57,745 nt of DNA from a virus. The notes below the pieces were generated by a model. The model was not told where the DNA came from and did no database searches. It was given only the letters and a program-made list of their open reading frames with translations. Position 1 is the stretch's first letter. Each line of letters begins with the position of its first letter. Location of the stretch: positions 1 to 57,745 of IMG/VR virus record IMGVR_UViG_3300009506_000036; one strand, 5' to 3'. A program made the position numbers and the translations under genes. Shown here piece by piece: positions 14,580 to 21,677 of this stretch.

Positions 14580-17238
14580 TTGCCCACATCTCCTGTACTC
14601 TTTGTACGGTTGTTTCTGTTTGGGTCTCTAGTAACTCTTGCCTGCTGGCTAACGCTTCCAGTCTAGGGCAGCGGAAGCCGAATTCAACAGCCTCCAGATA
14701 GAGAGTCTTGGTATCGACTTCTCTCCACCTGGCTCGTTGTGTGCCCCCATCGGGGGTAGGCAACGATCTCACGTTGCCCACATAGGCATCGTCGTTCACT
14801 GCCTGGAGGCCTCTAAGCACCTTGGACACAATGACCACTGTAAGGTCACCCTTGCGAGTTGCGGTAGCTATGAAGTCCCGGAAGTATTCGACGATCCCCT
14901 GGGCAGTCACAAACACTCTTCCGTCGTAGATGGTGTACCCATACTTCTTCGGGTTGGTATCGATCATCTTGATCAAGCATTCTACGACCAGCGGTGCAGA
15001 TCCACCGCGAGTCACCATGGACATCACCAGGCGATCCTGGATGTTGCCCTCGACCAGGTATCGGTTACCGGCAGGCACCTGGCTCCTGGTCTCGTACAGG
15101 TACCGGAAGTGCTTGGCCAATTTGTACGACCCTGGCGTTCCATTGTCACTACGGATCCACCCCCGAGTGTAGTTGAGTCCACCCATAGAGCGTAGCCACG
15201 CTGCACAACCACGAGGCACCTCGATGTGTACGATGCGCTCTGCGATTGCCCTGCGGTCCTCCGGTGACAGGTCACGGTCTCCTACCAGCTCACCGACCAC
15301 GTCGGTGTTGTTGGCAGTGATTATGATTCGCACCGGGTTGGACACCATCAAGGGAGGTCGGTAGAGGGGCCTCACGCGTATCGGATCGCCGGACACCATC
15401 GAGCGGAACACGTCCGGCAGATCCTGCCCGGACTTGATCCTGTGGATGCCCTCGTTGACCACGATGAGTGGAGTCCGCAGTAGCATGTCACCGAACCCAC
15501 CGAACTCTGCCGAGGTCGCGTAGATTGGATACTGCAAGCTCTCGGCCAGTCCAATCGCCAGCATCTTCTTGCCACAGCCGGGTTCCCCCTTGATGGACAA
15601 TGCCGCGATCGGTCCCTCCTCGAATGCCTGTGCTTGGCCCAACCAATTGCAGAGGAGCTCTACGTTATCTCCTCCCAGATGATTCAGCCAAGATTCAACC
15701 TCTCTTGACCTCTCACTTATCAGGTTCTGTGACCTGAAGTTGATAGGCAAGATCAGTTCTTGCTGCATCTCATTTCCCAGGTGCTCGACGAACGCTTTCG
15801 GTCCTCTCATCATGCACGCTACACGAGGCACCTGAGTGGCGTAGAGGTTCACTACCTTGGACCAGTGCATGTACACCTGTTCGCCACGCTGGTTCATTTC
15901 CGTCACTGGGATCAGTCTGTCCATGCCCAGCTGTTTGATCTTGCTGATCAGGTTCGGGCCGGTGACATTGTCAGGTGTGTAGAACCCATCAGGCTGCATG
16001 ACATGGTACGTACCTCCCTGGACTCCGAGAATCATCTTGTTCTGGATCCACCAATACGCTGACGCATCCCCCTGCAACAGCTCTGGAGCCTTGCACCATG
16101 ATCGCATCCCTTGCAACAGGTTGCCCATCAAGCTGGTCTGCTCCTGTTGCACGTACGCTGTTCGCTTGGCGTCTTCTTCTTCCTCGTGTTTGACCTTGGC
16201 GTCTTCCTTGGCCCAGTAGCTCAGCACAGCTCTCCAGCCTGTCGCTGTGAAGTCTTCCGGGTCGGATGGGTCCTGGGCATTGAGCTGCTGCAGAGCAGTG
16301 TAGAAGAGCGCGTAGATCAGCTCAGGGGTCGTGCCTCTGATGCGACTGGAGTAGAGGACAGCAATGGCCTCACCTACCAGTCGCTGGATCTCACTGTTGC
16401 GAGAGCCCTTGTCAGCGATGGGGGCTTCCTTGAAGATCACCTCGTAGCACTGTCGTCCGGCCAGTGCCTTCTTCACAGCCTTGGCCCAGTAGGTGAGTAC
16501 TTCTCTCCCGTTGTCGGGGTTGATTTCGTGCAGCGCCTGCAGAGTCCACTGCGGCTCTGGCTGAGGAAGTGACAGTTGCTCGACGTTGGAGTACTTGTGA
16601 GTGACGGAGGTCTCGCATGGAGTGATCGAGTAGGGGTCCAGAGTCACCCCGGTCTGCACGAGCAGTTCATAGTAGTCCTCCGACCAGGTGGCTACCCCAT
16701 CTCGCATCACCTGGGGCATGCGGTACAGCCTGGTCCAGTCATGGACCGGGTCAGTGACGATGCCGTAGGCAGCGAAGTCCCTGGCGATTCCTCGCATGAT
16801 ACCTTCAGCCATCTCCACGGTGACGGGTTCAGAGAGCACGTATCCGAACCTCGCACCACCACGAGTGTAGTAGAAGAACGACCACTTCACCGTCAGGTCG
16901 AACTGGGCATCGGCAGCTTCCAGAAGAGATCGCTCGAAGGAGTCCTTGTCTTGCTTCGTCCAAGCACTGTGGCCAGGTCGGTCGTAATCCACCATGACGA
17001 CGGTGGTCTTCACGTCGTATCCGGCCTCACGTAGCCAGGAGAGAGCAGGCTTGGTCACACGCCTCGGAGGGATCTGTTCACCTCCGTAGTAGAGCTGGTA
17101 CGTGAAGCAGTGCGCGTCCGTAGCGAACTGAGTCGACAGAGCTTGCGTCACCTCCATGCAGATGTGAGGTGACGCAGTGAGATCCTTGTACTCCTTGACT
17201 CCGGGAACGAACTTGTCAGGAACGATTCCTAGGTGCAT
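14563..17238 (-). CDS. Bifunctional primase-helicase (AEP-like N-terminus, SF3/AAA+ C-terminus)
   Basis: 891 residues from the ATG at 17238; a TTG 57 bases upstream is the other option. The N-terminal part has TTVVMVDYDRPGHS (DxD, archaeo-eukaryotic primase motif I), a central RGGARFGYVL and TDPVHDWTRLYRMPQ, as in AEP primases. The C-terminal half has IKGEPGCGKKMLA (Walker A, about 560), LIVVNEG (Walker B) and RIIITANNTD (sensor), as in D5/P4-type superfamily 3 helicases. The Walker A ends GKK where GKS/T is usual. It would prime and unwind at the replication fork. The start overlaps a small membrane-protein gene by 23 bp. Confidence 0.85.
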   Translation of the reverse strand: MHLGIVPDKFVPGVKEYKDLTASPHICMEVTQALSTQFATDAHCFTYQLYYGGEQIPPRRVTKPALSWLREAGYDVKTTVVMVDYDRPGHSAWTKQDKDSFERSLLEAADAQFDLTVKWSFFYYTRGGARFGYVLSEPVTVEMAEGIMRGIARDFAAYGIVTDPVHDWTRLYRMPQVMRDGVATWSEDYYELLVQTGVTLDPYSITPCETSVTHKYSNVEQLSLPQPEPQWTLQALHEINPDNGREVLTYWAKAVKKALAGRQCYEVIFKEAPIADKGSRNSEIQRLVGEAIAVLYSSRIRGTTPELIYALFYTALQQLNAQDPSDPEDFTATGWRAVLSYWAKEDAKVKHEEEEDAKRTAYVQQEQTSLMGNLLQGMRSWCKAPELLQGDASAYWWIQNKMILGVQGGTYHVMQPDGFYTPDNVTGPNLISKIKQLGMDRLIPVTEMNQRGEQVYMHWSKVVNLYATQVPRVACMMRGPKAFVEHLGNEMQQELILPINFRSQNLISERSREVESWLNHLGGDNVELLCNWLGQAQAFEEGPIAALSIKGEPGCGKKMLAIGLAESLQYPIYATSAEFGGFGDMLLRTPLIVVNEGIHRIKSGQDLPDVFRSMVSGDPIRVRPLYRPPLMVSNPVRIIITANNTDVVGELVGDRDLSPEDRRAIAERIVHIEVPRGCAAWLRSMGGLNYTRGWIRSDNGTPGSYKLAKHFRYLYETRSQVPAGNRYLVEGNIQDRLVMSMVTRGGSAPLVVECLIKMIDTNPKKYGYTIYDGRVFVTAQGIVEYFRDFIATATRKGDLTVVIVSKVLRGLQAVNDDAYVGNVRSLPTPDGGTQRARWREVDTKTLYLEAVEFGFRCPRLEALASRQELLETQTETTVQRVQEMWASGNQT

Positions 17239-17341
17239 GGTCGAAGTCAGGGTGGTCAGGACAGTGAGCAGGGTTGTGCAGGGCTGCAATGACAAACAGG
17301 AAGAGCCCTAGCCCTATGAAAGAGCACGCGAGGATGATCAT
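17216..17341 (-). CDS. Small one-helix membrane protein
   Basis: A 41-residue frame starts at ATG 17341 with TAGGAG seven bases upstream; the TAG is the stop of the previous gene. The protein is MIILACSFIGLGLFLFVIAA followed by a polar tail with HNPAHCPDHPDFDHAPRNR, i.e. one transmembrane helix and a His/Asp/Cys-rich end that could bind metal. It ends 23 bp inside the primase-helicase gene, which suits coupled translation of that enzyme. Spacing, hydrophobic pattern and the otherwise empty gap support it. Confidence 0.6.
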   Translation of the reverse strand: MIILACSFIGLGLFLFVIAALHNPAHCPDHPDFDHAPRNRS

Positions 17342-17350
17342 CTGCTTCTC

Positions 17351-17560
17351 CTAGGTTGGGAATGTTGGTAGTGGCTTGCCATCGAGGAGCACCGTCCCCT
17401 TGATCACAGGGGGACGGTGCTCCTCGGGGTAGCGAAGGTCGGCGTACTCCTTGAAACTGACCTTAGCGAAGGCTGCTGCCCTCTTGATCGTGTCGGTGCA
17501 GTACTCACAGAATGGATATGCTTCCACCTTGCACCGACGACACCACTTCTTCTCAGTCAT
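17351..17560 (-). CDS. Small zinc-finger protein
   Basis: 69 residues with two CxxC knuckles near the start (WCRRCKVEAYPFCEYC), a short basic helix and a C-terminal strand region (IKGTVLLDGKPLP). A single zinc site is likely. It overlaps the previous gene by 8 bp and its stop TAG is part of the next ribosome site. Function unknown. Confidence 0.66.
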   Translation of the reverse strand: MTEKKWCRRCKVEAYPFCEYCTDTIKRAAAFAKVSFKEYADLRYPEEHRPPVIKGTVLLDGKPLPTFPT

Positions 17561-17765
17561 TGTCCGCCATCCTGAGAGTCACAGACGCCTCAGGGGCCAA
17601 CGTGGTGGAACTCTCACCGTGCTGCAGGATGACCTGTTCATCCCTGACAGCTACGATGTCGACGACTGTCCATCCTGTCTTCAGGTGGACCATGTCGCCA
17701 GGTCTGATGTCCTGTGCTGACAGCTGGTGCGCTGTCGTGTACGTCGTTCTGGTTCCAGGTTCCAT
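17553..17765 (-). CDS. Small beta-rich protein
   Basis: 70 residues with DIRPGDMVHLKTGWTVVDIVAV, a pattern like small SH3/KOW-type barrels that have a GDxV turn. First gene after a terminator-like double hairpin, and thus maybe the head of the primase operon. No strong Shine-Dalgarno before the ATG. Function unknown. Confidence 0.62.
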   Translation of the reverse strand: MEPGTRTTYTTAHQLSAQDIRPGDMVHLKTGWTVVDIVAVRDEQVILQHGESSTTLAPEASVTLRMADND

Positions 17766-17796
17766 GGCAAGGATGTGGTAGGGGTCTGATAGTGAA

Positions 17797-17855
17797 CAGG
17801 CGAGCGTATCCCTCGCCGGTAGAAAGCGCCAGGGGATTGTCTTGCTCCCTGGCGC
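17797..17855 (-). terminator. Terminator with a second hairpin behind it
   Basis: GCGCCAGGG (17826-17834) pairs perfectly with CCCTGGCGC (17847-17855) around a 12-base loop and is followed on the minus strand by TTTCTACC. A second stem, GGCGAG/CTCGCC (about 17799-17817), follows. They fill the 111-bp gap between two small genes and separate the primase operon from the upstream small-gene cluster. Confidence 0.6.
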
Positions 17856-17876
17856 AAGCTGCTGGTTTTCCTGGGG

Positions 17877-18068
17877 TTAGCGCCGCAAAAGGTGCCCGTG
17901 GGTCCCGTACTTGAGCTGCGCCCTGCGCATCCTAGAACGGATCCACTTCCAGAGAGAGGGCCGAACCTCCTGCCCCTCCCTCTCCGCGAGGTTGAGGAGA
18001 TCGAGCGCCTCCATCGGGCTGAGTTCCTTGCTCCGTACGCGTTGCTTCAGCTTGCTGATGCTGATCAT
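17877..18068 (-). CDS. Small basic hypothetical protein
   Basis: 63 residues from the ATG at 18068, which has a textbook AAGGAGG site. The sequence is helical with KQRVRSKELSPMEALDLLNLAE and a basic WKWIRSRMRRAQ stretch. It overlaps the end of the upstream gene by 137 bp in another frame. The overlap is unusual, but this reading has the better start and looks like a small phage protein. Confidence 0.66.
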   Translation of the reverse strand: MISISKLKQRVRSKELSPMEALDLLNLAEREGQEVRPSLWKWIRSRMRRAQLKYGTHGHLLRR

Positions 18069-18429
18069 CGGAATCCTCCTTGAAGAGGGTGTTGTTGAGG
18101 TGATCACGGCAGTATCTGGCCACTGCATCGGCCAGTCCTCGCTCGACGTACCACTGTTGCTGTATGGCATTCGACATCTCGACGATGCCGGGCCACTCAG
18201 TGCTTACGAACGAGATCGTGCCTTCTCGTCCTGACAGCTTGAGAGCCACTGTCACGACGTAGCGCATGCCACGACCAGCTGCTATGTGCTCATCGTGCCA
18301 TGCCTCCTGGAAGGCCCAGGGACCCTCCAGGCGAATGTCAGCGGAGGGAGGGAGGATGTCCCCCCAGACGCGTACCTCCCGCACCACGTCTCTCCTGCTG
18401 GGAGGTGCTGACCAGGTGTTGCGCTTCAC
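17932..18429 (-). CDS. Hypothetical protein with tail encoded out of frame over the next gene
   Basis: 165 residues from a GTG at 18429 in GTGA overlap with the upstream stop. The body (about residues 1-115) has VWGDILPPSADIRLEG, MRYVVTVALKLSGREG and VARYCRDHL and looks folded. The last 45 residues are low complexity (Gln, Glu, Gly, Pro, Arg) and are read over the well-initiated 17877-18068 gene in a different frame. Either the overlap is real or the stop was lost by mutation and the tail is a neutral extension. Function unknown. Confidence 0.6.
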   Translation of the reverse strand: MKRNTWSAPPSRRDVVREVRVWGDILPPSADIRLEGPWAFQEAWHDEHIAAGRGMRYVVTVALKLSGREGTISFVSTEWPGIVEMSNAIQQQWYVERGLADAVARYCRDHLNNTLFKEDSDDQHQQAEATRTEQGTQPDGGARSPQPRGEGGAGGSALSLEVDPF

Positions 18430-18974
18430 TGCTTCACTTCGGAGTCGATGGCGGCGTCTATCTGCTTGACGACGCGCTCCTCTTCGGCGTCCATGGCAGC
18501 GACTGAACAGCGCCATCCTCGCCGATTGATGTTGATCTGACACAGGTACCTGGTCTTGAGCGCCTCGTACTTGGCCCTCACCTCCTGGTACTCATGATGG
18601 GCAGCGAGCAAGTCCACCTGCTGGGCCGGGGTTACTGAGCCACGCCTGACGAACAGGATGGGGTTGAATTGCTTGTCGTTGCCTCTGGACTTGAAGCAGT
18701 GTCCTTTGGTTGTGCTTGACCCCATGAGGCCGAAGTAGGTGATCTCACTGAACTCCCCTCGACTGCCGTCGTAGATCACGAAGGTCTTTTTGACGGAAGA
18801 TCTGCGCTTGCGCATCTCATCCTGGGTGACCTTTTCATTGATGGCGAGCTTCGCCTCATTGAGAGTGTCCTCCTCGCGAGCCACTCGACATCCCGGGGGC
18901 TTGAAAGTGAACTTACCAGTGTCGGTGTCGAGGAAGATCTCGACTTCCTTGTACGTCGTGACGTGGTTGATCAT
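18426..18974 (-). CDS. Hypothetical protein with coiled-coil middle
   Basis: 182 residues. An N-terminal beta region (YKEVEIFLDTDTGKFTFKPPG) is followed by a helix, a strand region (TFVIYDGSRGEFSEITYFG) and a charged helical C-terminus (HEYQEVRAKYEALKTRY and AEEERVVKQIDAAID). The start ATG is preceded by GGAAACAACTAGCC. No family recognised. Confidence 0.66.
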   Translation of the reverse strand: MINHVTTYKEVEIFLDTDTGKFTFKPPGCRVAREEDTLNEAKLAINEKVTQDEMRKRRSSVKKTFVIYDGSRGEFSEITYFGLMGSSTTKGHCFKSRGNDKQFNPILFVRRGSVTPAQQVDLLAAHHEYQEVRAKYEALKTRYLCQININRRGWRCSVAAMDAEEERVVKQIDAAIDSEVKQ

Positions 18975-18976
18975 GG

Positions 18977-19378
18977 CTAGTTGTTTCCTGTGTGTGATTG
19001 GGTTTGTTGGTTGACTTGTGCTGTGATGATCTTCTTGATCGCTGAGGCCTCGGCCCCGAAGGTCGGGTTCTTGAACACCAGGCTGCCCTGGACCTGGGCC
19101 TCCAGGACGTTGAGCAGGAACTGCAACTGGCTCTTCGTGATGTGCAGCACGGCATCGGTAGGCTGTTCCAGTCGATGACAGATGTTCCAGCTGGACACCA
19201 GCCGATACCCCAGCATGTGAGCCTGCTCGAAATTGCCAGTAGCAAAGATCGCCCCGATGATGAGTACACCATCATCCTCAGAACGCTCAGCGATCCAACC
19301 AGCTATGCCTTGCTTGAGACTGTCCCCCTCCTGGCACTCATGGTACTCCAGTCTCAGTCCGTCGAGGGAATCTGACAT
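18977..19378 (-). CDS. Hypothetical protein
   Basis: 133 residues from the ATG at 19378 (GGAGGACTGGCGGG upstream). It has a DGVLIIGAIFATGNFEQAHMLG segment in which a strand runs into a helix, then a helix (HITKSQLQFLLNVLEAQ) and a Gln/Thr/Asn tail. It overlaps the upstream gene by 25 bp. Function unknown. Confidence 0.64.
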   Translation of the reverse strand: MSDSLDGLRLEYHECQEGDSLKQGIAGWIAERSEDDGVLIIGAIFATGNFEQAHMLGYRLVSSWNICHRLEQPTDAVLHITKSQLQFLLNVLEAQVQGSLVFKNPTFGAEASAIKKIITAQVNQQTQSHTGNN

Positions 19379-19560
19379 ACCCGCCAGTCCTCCATTGCCA
19401 ACCAGCGCAGGCACAGCTCGAATCCGTACTGCTTGGCCTTCTCTTCCGTGTCGAAGTAGAGTGAGTTGCGACTCCACTCGGTCTTTCCACAGGCCAGTAC
19501 TTCGACTACGTACTCACCATGGTGTTGCTCGTCGAGCGGGATTGACTTGGACGGCTCCAT
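19354..19560 (-). CDS. Small conserved-type phage protein
   Basis: 68 residues. The central part, EYVVEVLACGKTEWSRNS followed by LYFDTEEKAKQYGFELCLRW, resembles a small domain common in phages in which a W..N...F.T.EEA..Y...L..RW pattern recurs. The start is set by GGAGGACTAGACATG, where the TAG is the stop of the gene before. Role unknown. Confidence 0.68.
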   Translation of the reverse strand: MEPSKSIPLDEQHHGEYVVEVLACGKTEWSRNSLYFDTEEKAKQYGFELCLRWLAMEDWRVCQIPSTD

Positions 19561-19562
19561 GT

Positions 19563-19856
19563 CTAGTCCTCCTTTTTCACGTAAACGTGGAATACATATC
19601 CGGTAGGTGTGATCACTGTGTTGATGAACCTAAGTCCCCGCAGACAGACTGAGTCACCTGTTCTGAACACATAGACTGACACGGTGGTGTAGTAGTTATC
19701 TATGGGAGCTACTTCGGCCCACAGGACCACTTGACTACTATCGTCCGTGTCTTGAAGCCCGGCAGAGATAACTTTCGCTTTCCCTTTGATGTCGATCTTG
19801 TTCTCTTTCCCGTAGTAACCTTGTGCTGGTACTAAGTACCTGTAAATGAATCGCAT
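19563..19856 (-). CDS. Small beta-rich hypothetical protein
   Basis: 97 residues from the ATG at 19856 (AAGGAGGACTAGCAATG). Alternating hydrophobic strands (KAKVISAGL, QVVLWAEVAPI, TTVSVYVFR, GYVFHVYV) suggest a small beta barrel. It ends KKED because its last codons are part of the next ribosome site. Function unknown. Confidence 0.64.
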   Translation of the reverse strand: MRFIYRYLVPAQGYYGKENKIDIKGKAKVISAGLQDTDDSSQVVLWAEVAPIDNYYTTVSVYVFRTGDSVCLRGLRFINTVITPTGYVFHVYVKKED

Positions 19857-19858
19857 TG

Positions 19859-19915
19859 CTAGTCCTCCTTGATGATTCCGATCCGACAACGGTAAACGAA
19901 CACCATCGTAGTCAT
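19859..19915 (-). CDS. 18-residue mini-gene or leader peptide
   Basis: ATG at 19915 preceded by GAGGAG at 8 bases; it encodes MTTMVFVYRCRIGIIKED and stops at the TAG inside the ribosome site of the next gene. Its coupling matches that of real genes here. It could be a leader peptide or a chance frame. Confidence 0.35.
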   Translation of the reverse strand: MTTMVFVYRCRIGIIKED

Positions 19916-19932
19916 AGTCAGTTCTCCTCGGG

Positions 19933-20226
19933 CTAGATGCCCATCTTGGTTCGCTCGAATAGGTCTGCGATAGCTTTCACATTCGCAGCCAGTGGGTCCT
20001 GTCCTAGTTCTTCTATCACGTACTCCAGTTGCTCCCTAATGGCCCGTCGAAGACTCATCTCGGTCTTGAAGCGCTGGTACGTGTCCGGGTACAGTCGTTC
20101 GAGGATGTTGTCCTCGTCAACGATCCTGGTCTGCGATTCCTTCCCACCACAGGAAGGGCACCTGAAAGGCACGTCCGCTCCGTCGAGTGAGTAGTACTTG
20201 CAGCTATTGCAGGTCTGGATGATCAT
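19933..20226 (-). CDS. Zinc-ribbon hypothetical protein
   Basis: 97 residues: CNSCKYYSL ... FRCPSCGGKES gives two CxxC knuckles in the first 30 residues (zinc ribbon), followed by two helices (RLYPDTYQRFKTEMSLRRAI, EQLEYVIEELG). It overlaps the upstream gene by four bases (ATGA). Function unknown; perhaps a regulator. Confidence 0.7.
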   Translation of the reverse strand: MIIQTCNSCKYYSLDGADVPFRCPSCGGKESQTRIVDEDNILERLYPDTYQRFKTEMSLRRAIREQLEYVIEELGQDPLAANVKAIADLFERTKMGI

Positions 20227-20597
20227 GATCTCTTCTCCAAGCAGATGGTGCAGAGTACTTCACCAGATTCGGACACTCGAAGGTACGTATTGGCGGCACG
20301 TCCCCAGAAGCGGTCATTGCATACGTAGCAAGCTGACCACTGGTTCTCGGGAATCAGGTGATAGGGAGTCCACCCAGAGCGTCCACTACTGCGTCTCTGC
20401 TCTCGTGCCCCCTCAGCCGCAGGAGTGCGGTCCAGAGCATCGAAGCAGCCTGATTCACCTTCCTCGGCCTTGTGAATGAGGAAGGCACCGTGTTCGTCCT
20501 CGTGATCGATGGTGAGACCGTACTTTGTCTCCAGAGCGCGCACGTCCTGCAAGAAGAGGCGCACCAGATCAGTCTGATCAGGGTCGTAGATACTCAT
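20223..20597 (-). CDS. Hypothetical protein with C-terminal zinc knuckle
   Basis: 124 residues: an N-terminal helix (DQTDLVRLFLQDVRALETKYG), a variable middle, and a C-terminal ACYVCNDRFWG ... VLCTICLEK pair of CxxC motifs. ATGA overlaps on both ends show tight coupling with its neighbours. Function unknown. Confidence 0.66.
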   Translation of the reverse strand: MSIYDPDQTDLVRLFLQDVRALETKYGLTIDHEDEHGAFLIHKAEEGESGCFDALDRTPAAEGAREQRRSSGRSGWTPYHLIPENQWSACYVCNDRFWGRAANTYLRVSESGEVLCTICLEKRS

Positions 20598-20851
20598 TGA
20601 TCGATCTCCTCTTTGATCCTGCGCAGTGTCTCCACTGCCTCATTGCCTTCGTTCCCCAGGTTCAGGGTCAGGGACCCCAGTAGAGCGACAGCCAGTTTCA
20701 ACGTGTCTGCCGCAGTGTGTGGACGCAAGAGCATGGTACGTCCTGTGCTGTTGCTGTACAGCTGGAGGAGTCCATCGGATCGGTACGTGCCGGTCGCGTA
20801 GTGTGTACGCGGCTCTCTGGACAGCGACCAGCTGGTGACGATGAACTTCAT
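20594..20851 (-). CDS. Small hypothetical protein
   Basis: 85 residues from the ATG at 20851, two bases past the stop of the upstream gene (TGATATG). It has a beta N-terminus (MKFIVTSWSLS) and a helical C-terminus (ADTLKLAVALLGSLTLNLG). A longer frame upstream is a shadow of the next gene. Function unknown. Confidence 0.6.
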   Translation of the reverse strand: MKFIVTSWSLSREPRTHYATGTYRSDGLLQLYSNSTGRTMLLRPHTAADTLKLAVALLGSLTLNLGNEGNEAVETLRRIKEEIDQ

Positions 20852-20852
20852 A

Positions 20853-21272
20853 TCAGCATCCCGCCCGGCGCTCAGCCTCACACAGCCTCGCGTAGTCGAC
20901 CTCCTCGCGGCAGTCCTTGTAGTAGGCCTCGCGGAACAGCGGGGGGAGCTGTTCGGGATCGGCTTCGAGCACCTTGCCGGATCCCTTGCACTCAGGACAT
21001 GCGATGTCGAAGACGCCGCCCTTGTAGTCCTCCATGAAATCCGGATCTGGTCCCTCGCCGCAGGGGTTGTGAGGGTCGAGCCCGTGACCATCGATTGAGG
21101 GGTTGACGATGGTCCCGTCCCCGTCGCAGCGAGTACAGATCTCCCACTTCCCGGGCAGGCTGCACACGAAGTAGTCCTCATCGTCCGGATCAACCTCGAC
21201 ACCGGGCTCGTTCTCGATGGCGCGCTCGTCCTCATCGAATGAGCGGCAGACGCGAAAAGCGAATCGTTGCAT
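20853..21272 (-). CDS. DnaJ-type zinc-finger-like protein
   Basis: 139 residues from ATG 21272 (GAGGAGGACTAGAACC upstream). CTRCDGDGTIVNP and CPECKGSGKV are two CxxCxGxG repeats, as in the zinc centre of DnaJ-like proteins, but only two of the usual four are present. There is no J domain. Such mini proteins may bind zinc or act in protein folding or thiol chemistry; the role is not known. Confidence 0.68.
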   Translation of the reverse strand: MQRFAFRVCRSFDEDERAIENEPGVEVDPDDEDYFVCSLPGKWEICTRCDGDGTIVNPSIDGHGLDPHNPCGEGPDPDFMEDYKGGVFDIACPECKGSGKVLEADPEQLPPLFREAYYKDCREEVDYARLCEAERRAGC

Positions 21273-21276
21273 GGTT

Positions 21277-21675
21277 CTAGTCCTCCTCCTCGGTAGAACA
21301 TTGTTTGCAGGAATGCCACTCCCCGGGCACACAGCCAACCTTGTGTCTCACTGCACCACACTCGCAACTGTCGAAGTACCGCCCAGTGATGTGTACACTG
21401 TGAACGTGTCTTGTTTTGGCAGGTAGCGTATGGTGGTAGACGGCTACCTGCACCTTGATGGAGTTTGGGTACCTGCGCTGCGACAGCGAAGAGAAGTGGA
21501 AGCGCACACCGTCATCGAGTCGCGCCCAGTGGTTATCATCCCTGAGTCCATCTTTGCTGAGCCGAAGATAGGTGCCTTGCATCCTCCCTCTGATCACTTC
21601 TACCTGGGTACCAGGAAGCATGAGCCGGAGGGCCTTCCATTCCCTTAGTTGATGCTCGGTCGGGGGCTTGCTCAT
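21277..21675 (-). CDS. Hypothetical protein with Cys-rich end
   Basis: 132 residues. The N-terminal part has PGTQVEVIRGRMQGTYLRLS, a small barrel pattern; the C-terminus has FDSCECGAVRHKVGC and WHSCKQC, a likely zinc site. Its last residues STEEED are set by the next gene's ribosome site. The start follows GGAGGGCTAGAC. Function unknown. Confidence 0.65.
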   Translation of the reverse strand: MSKPPTEHQLREWKALRLMLPGTQVEVIRGRMQGTYLRLSKDGLRDDNHWARLDDGVRFHFSSLSQRRYPNSIKVQVAVYHHTLPAKTRHVHSVHITGRYFDSCECGAVRHKVGCVPGEWHSCKQCSTEEED

Positions 21676-21677
21676 GT

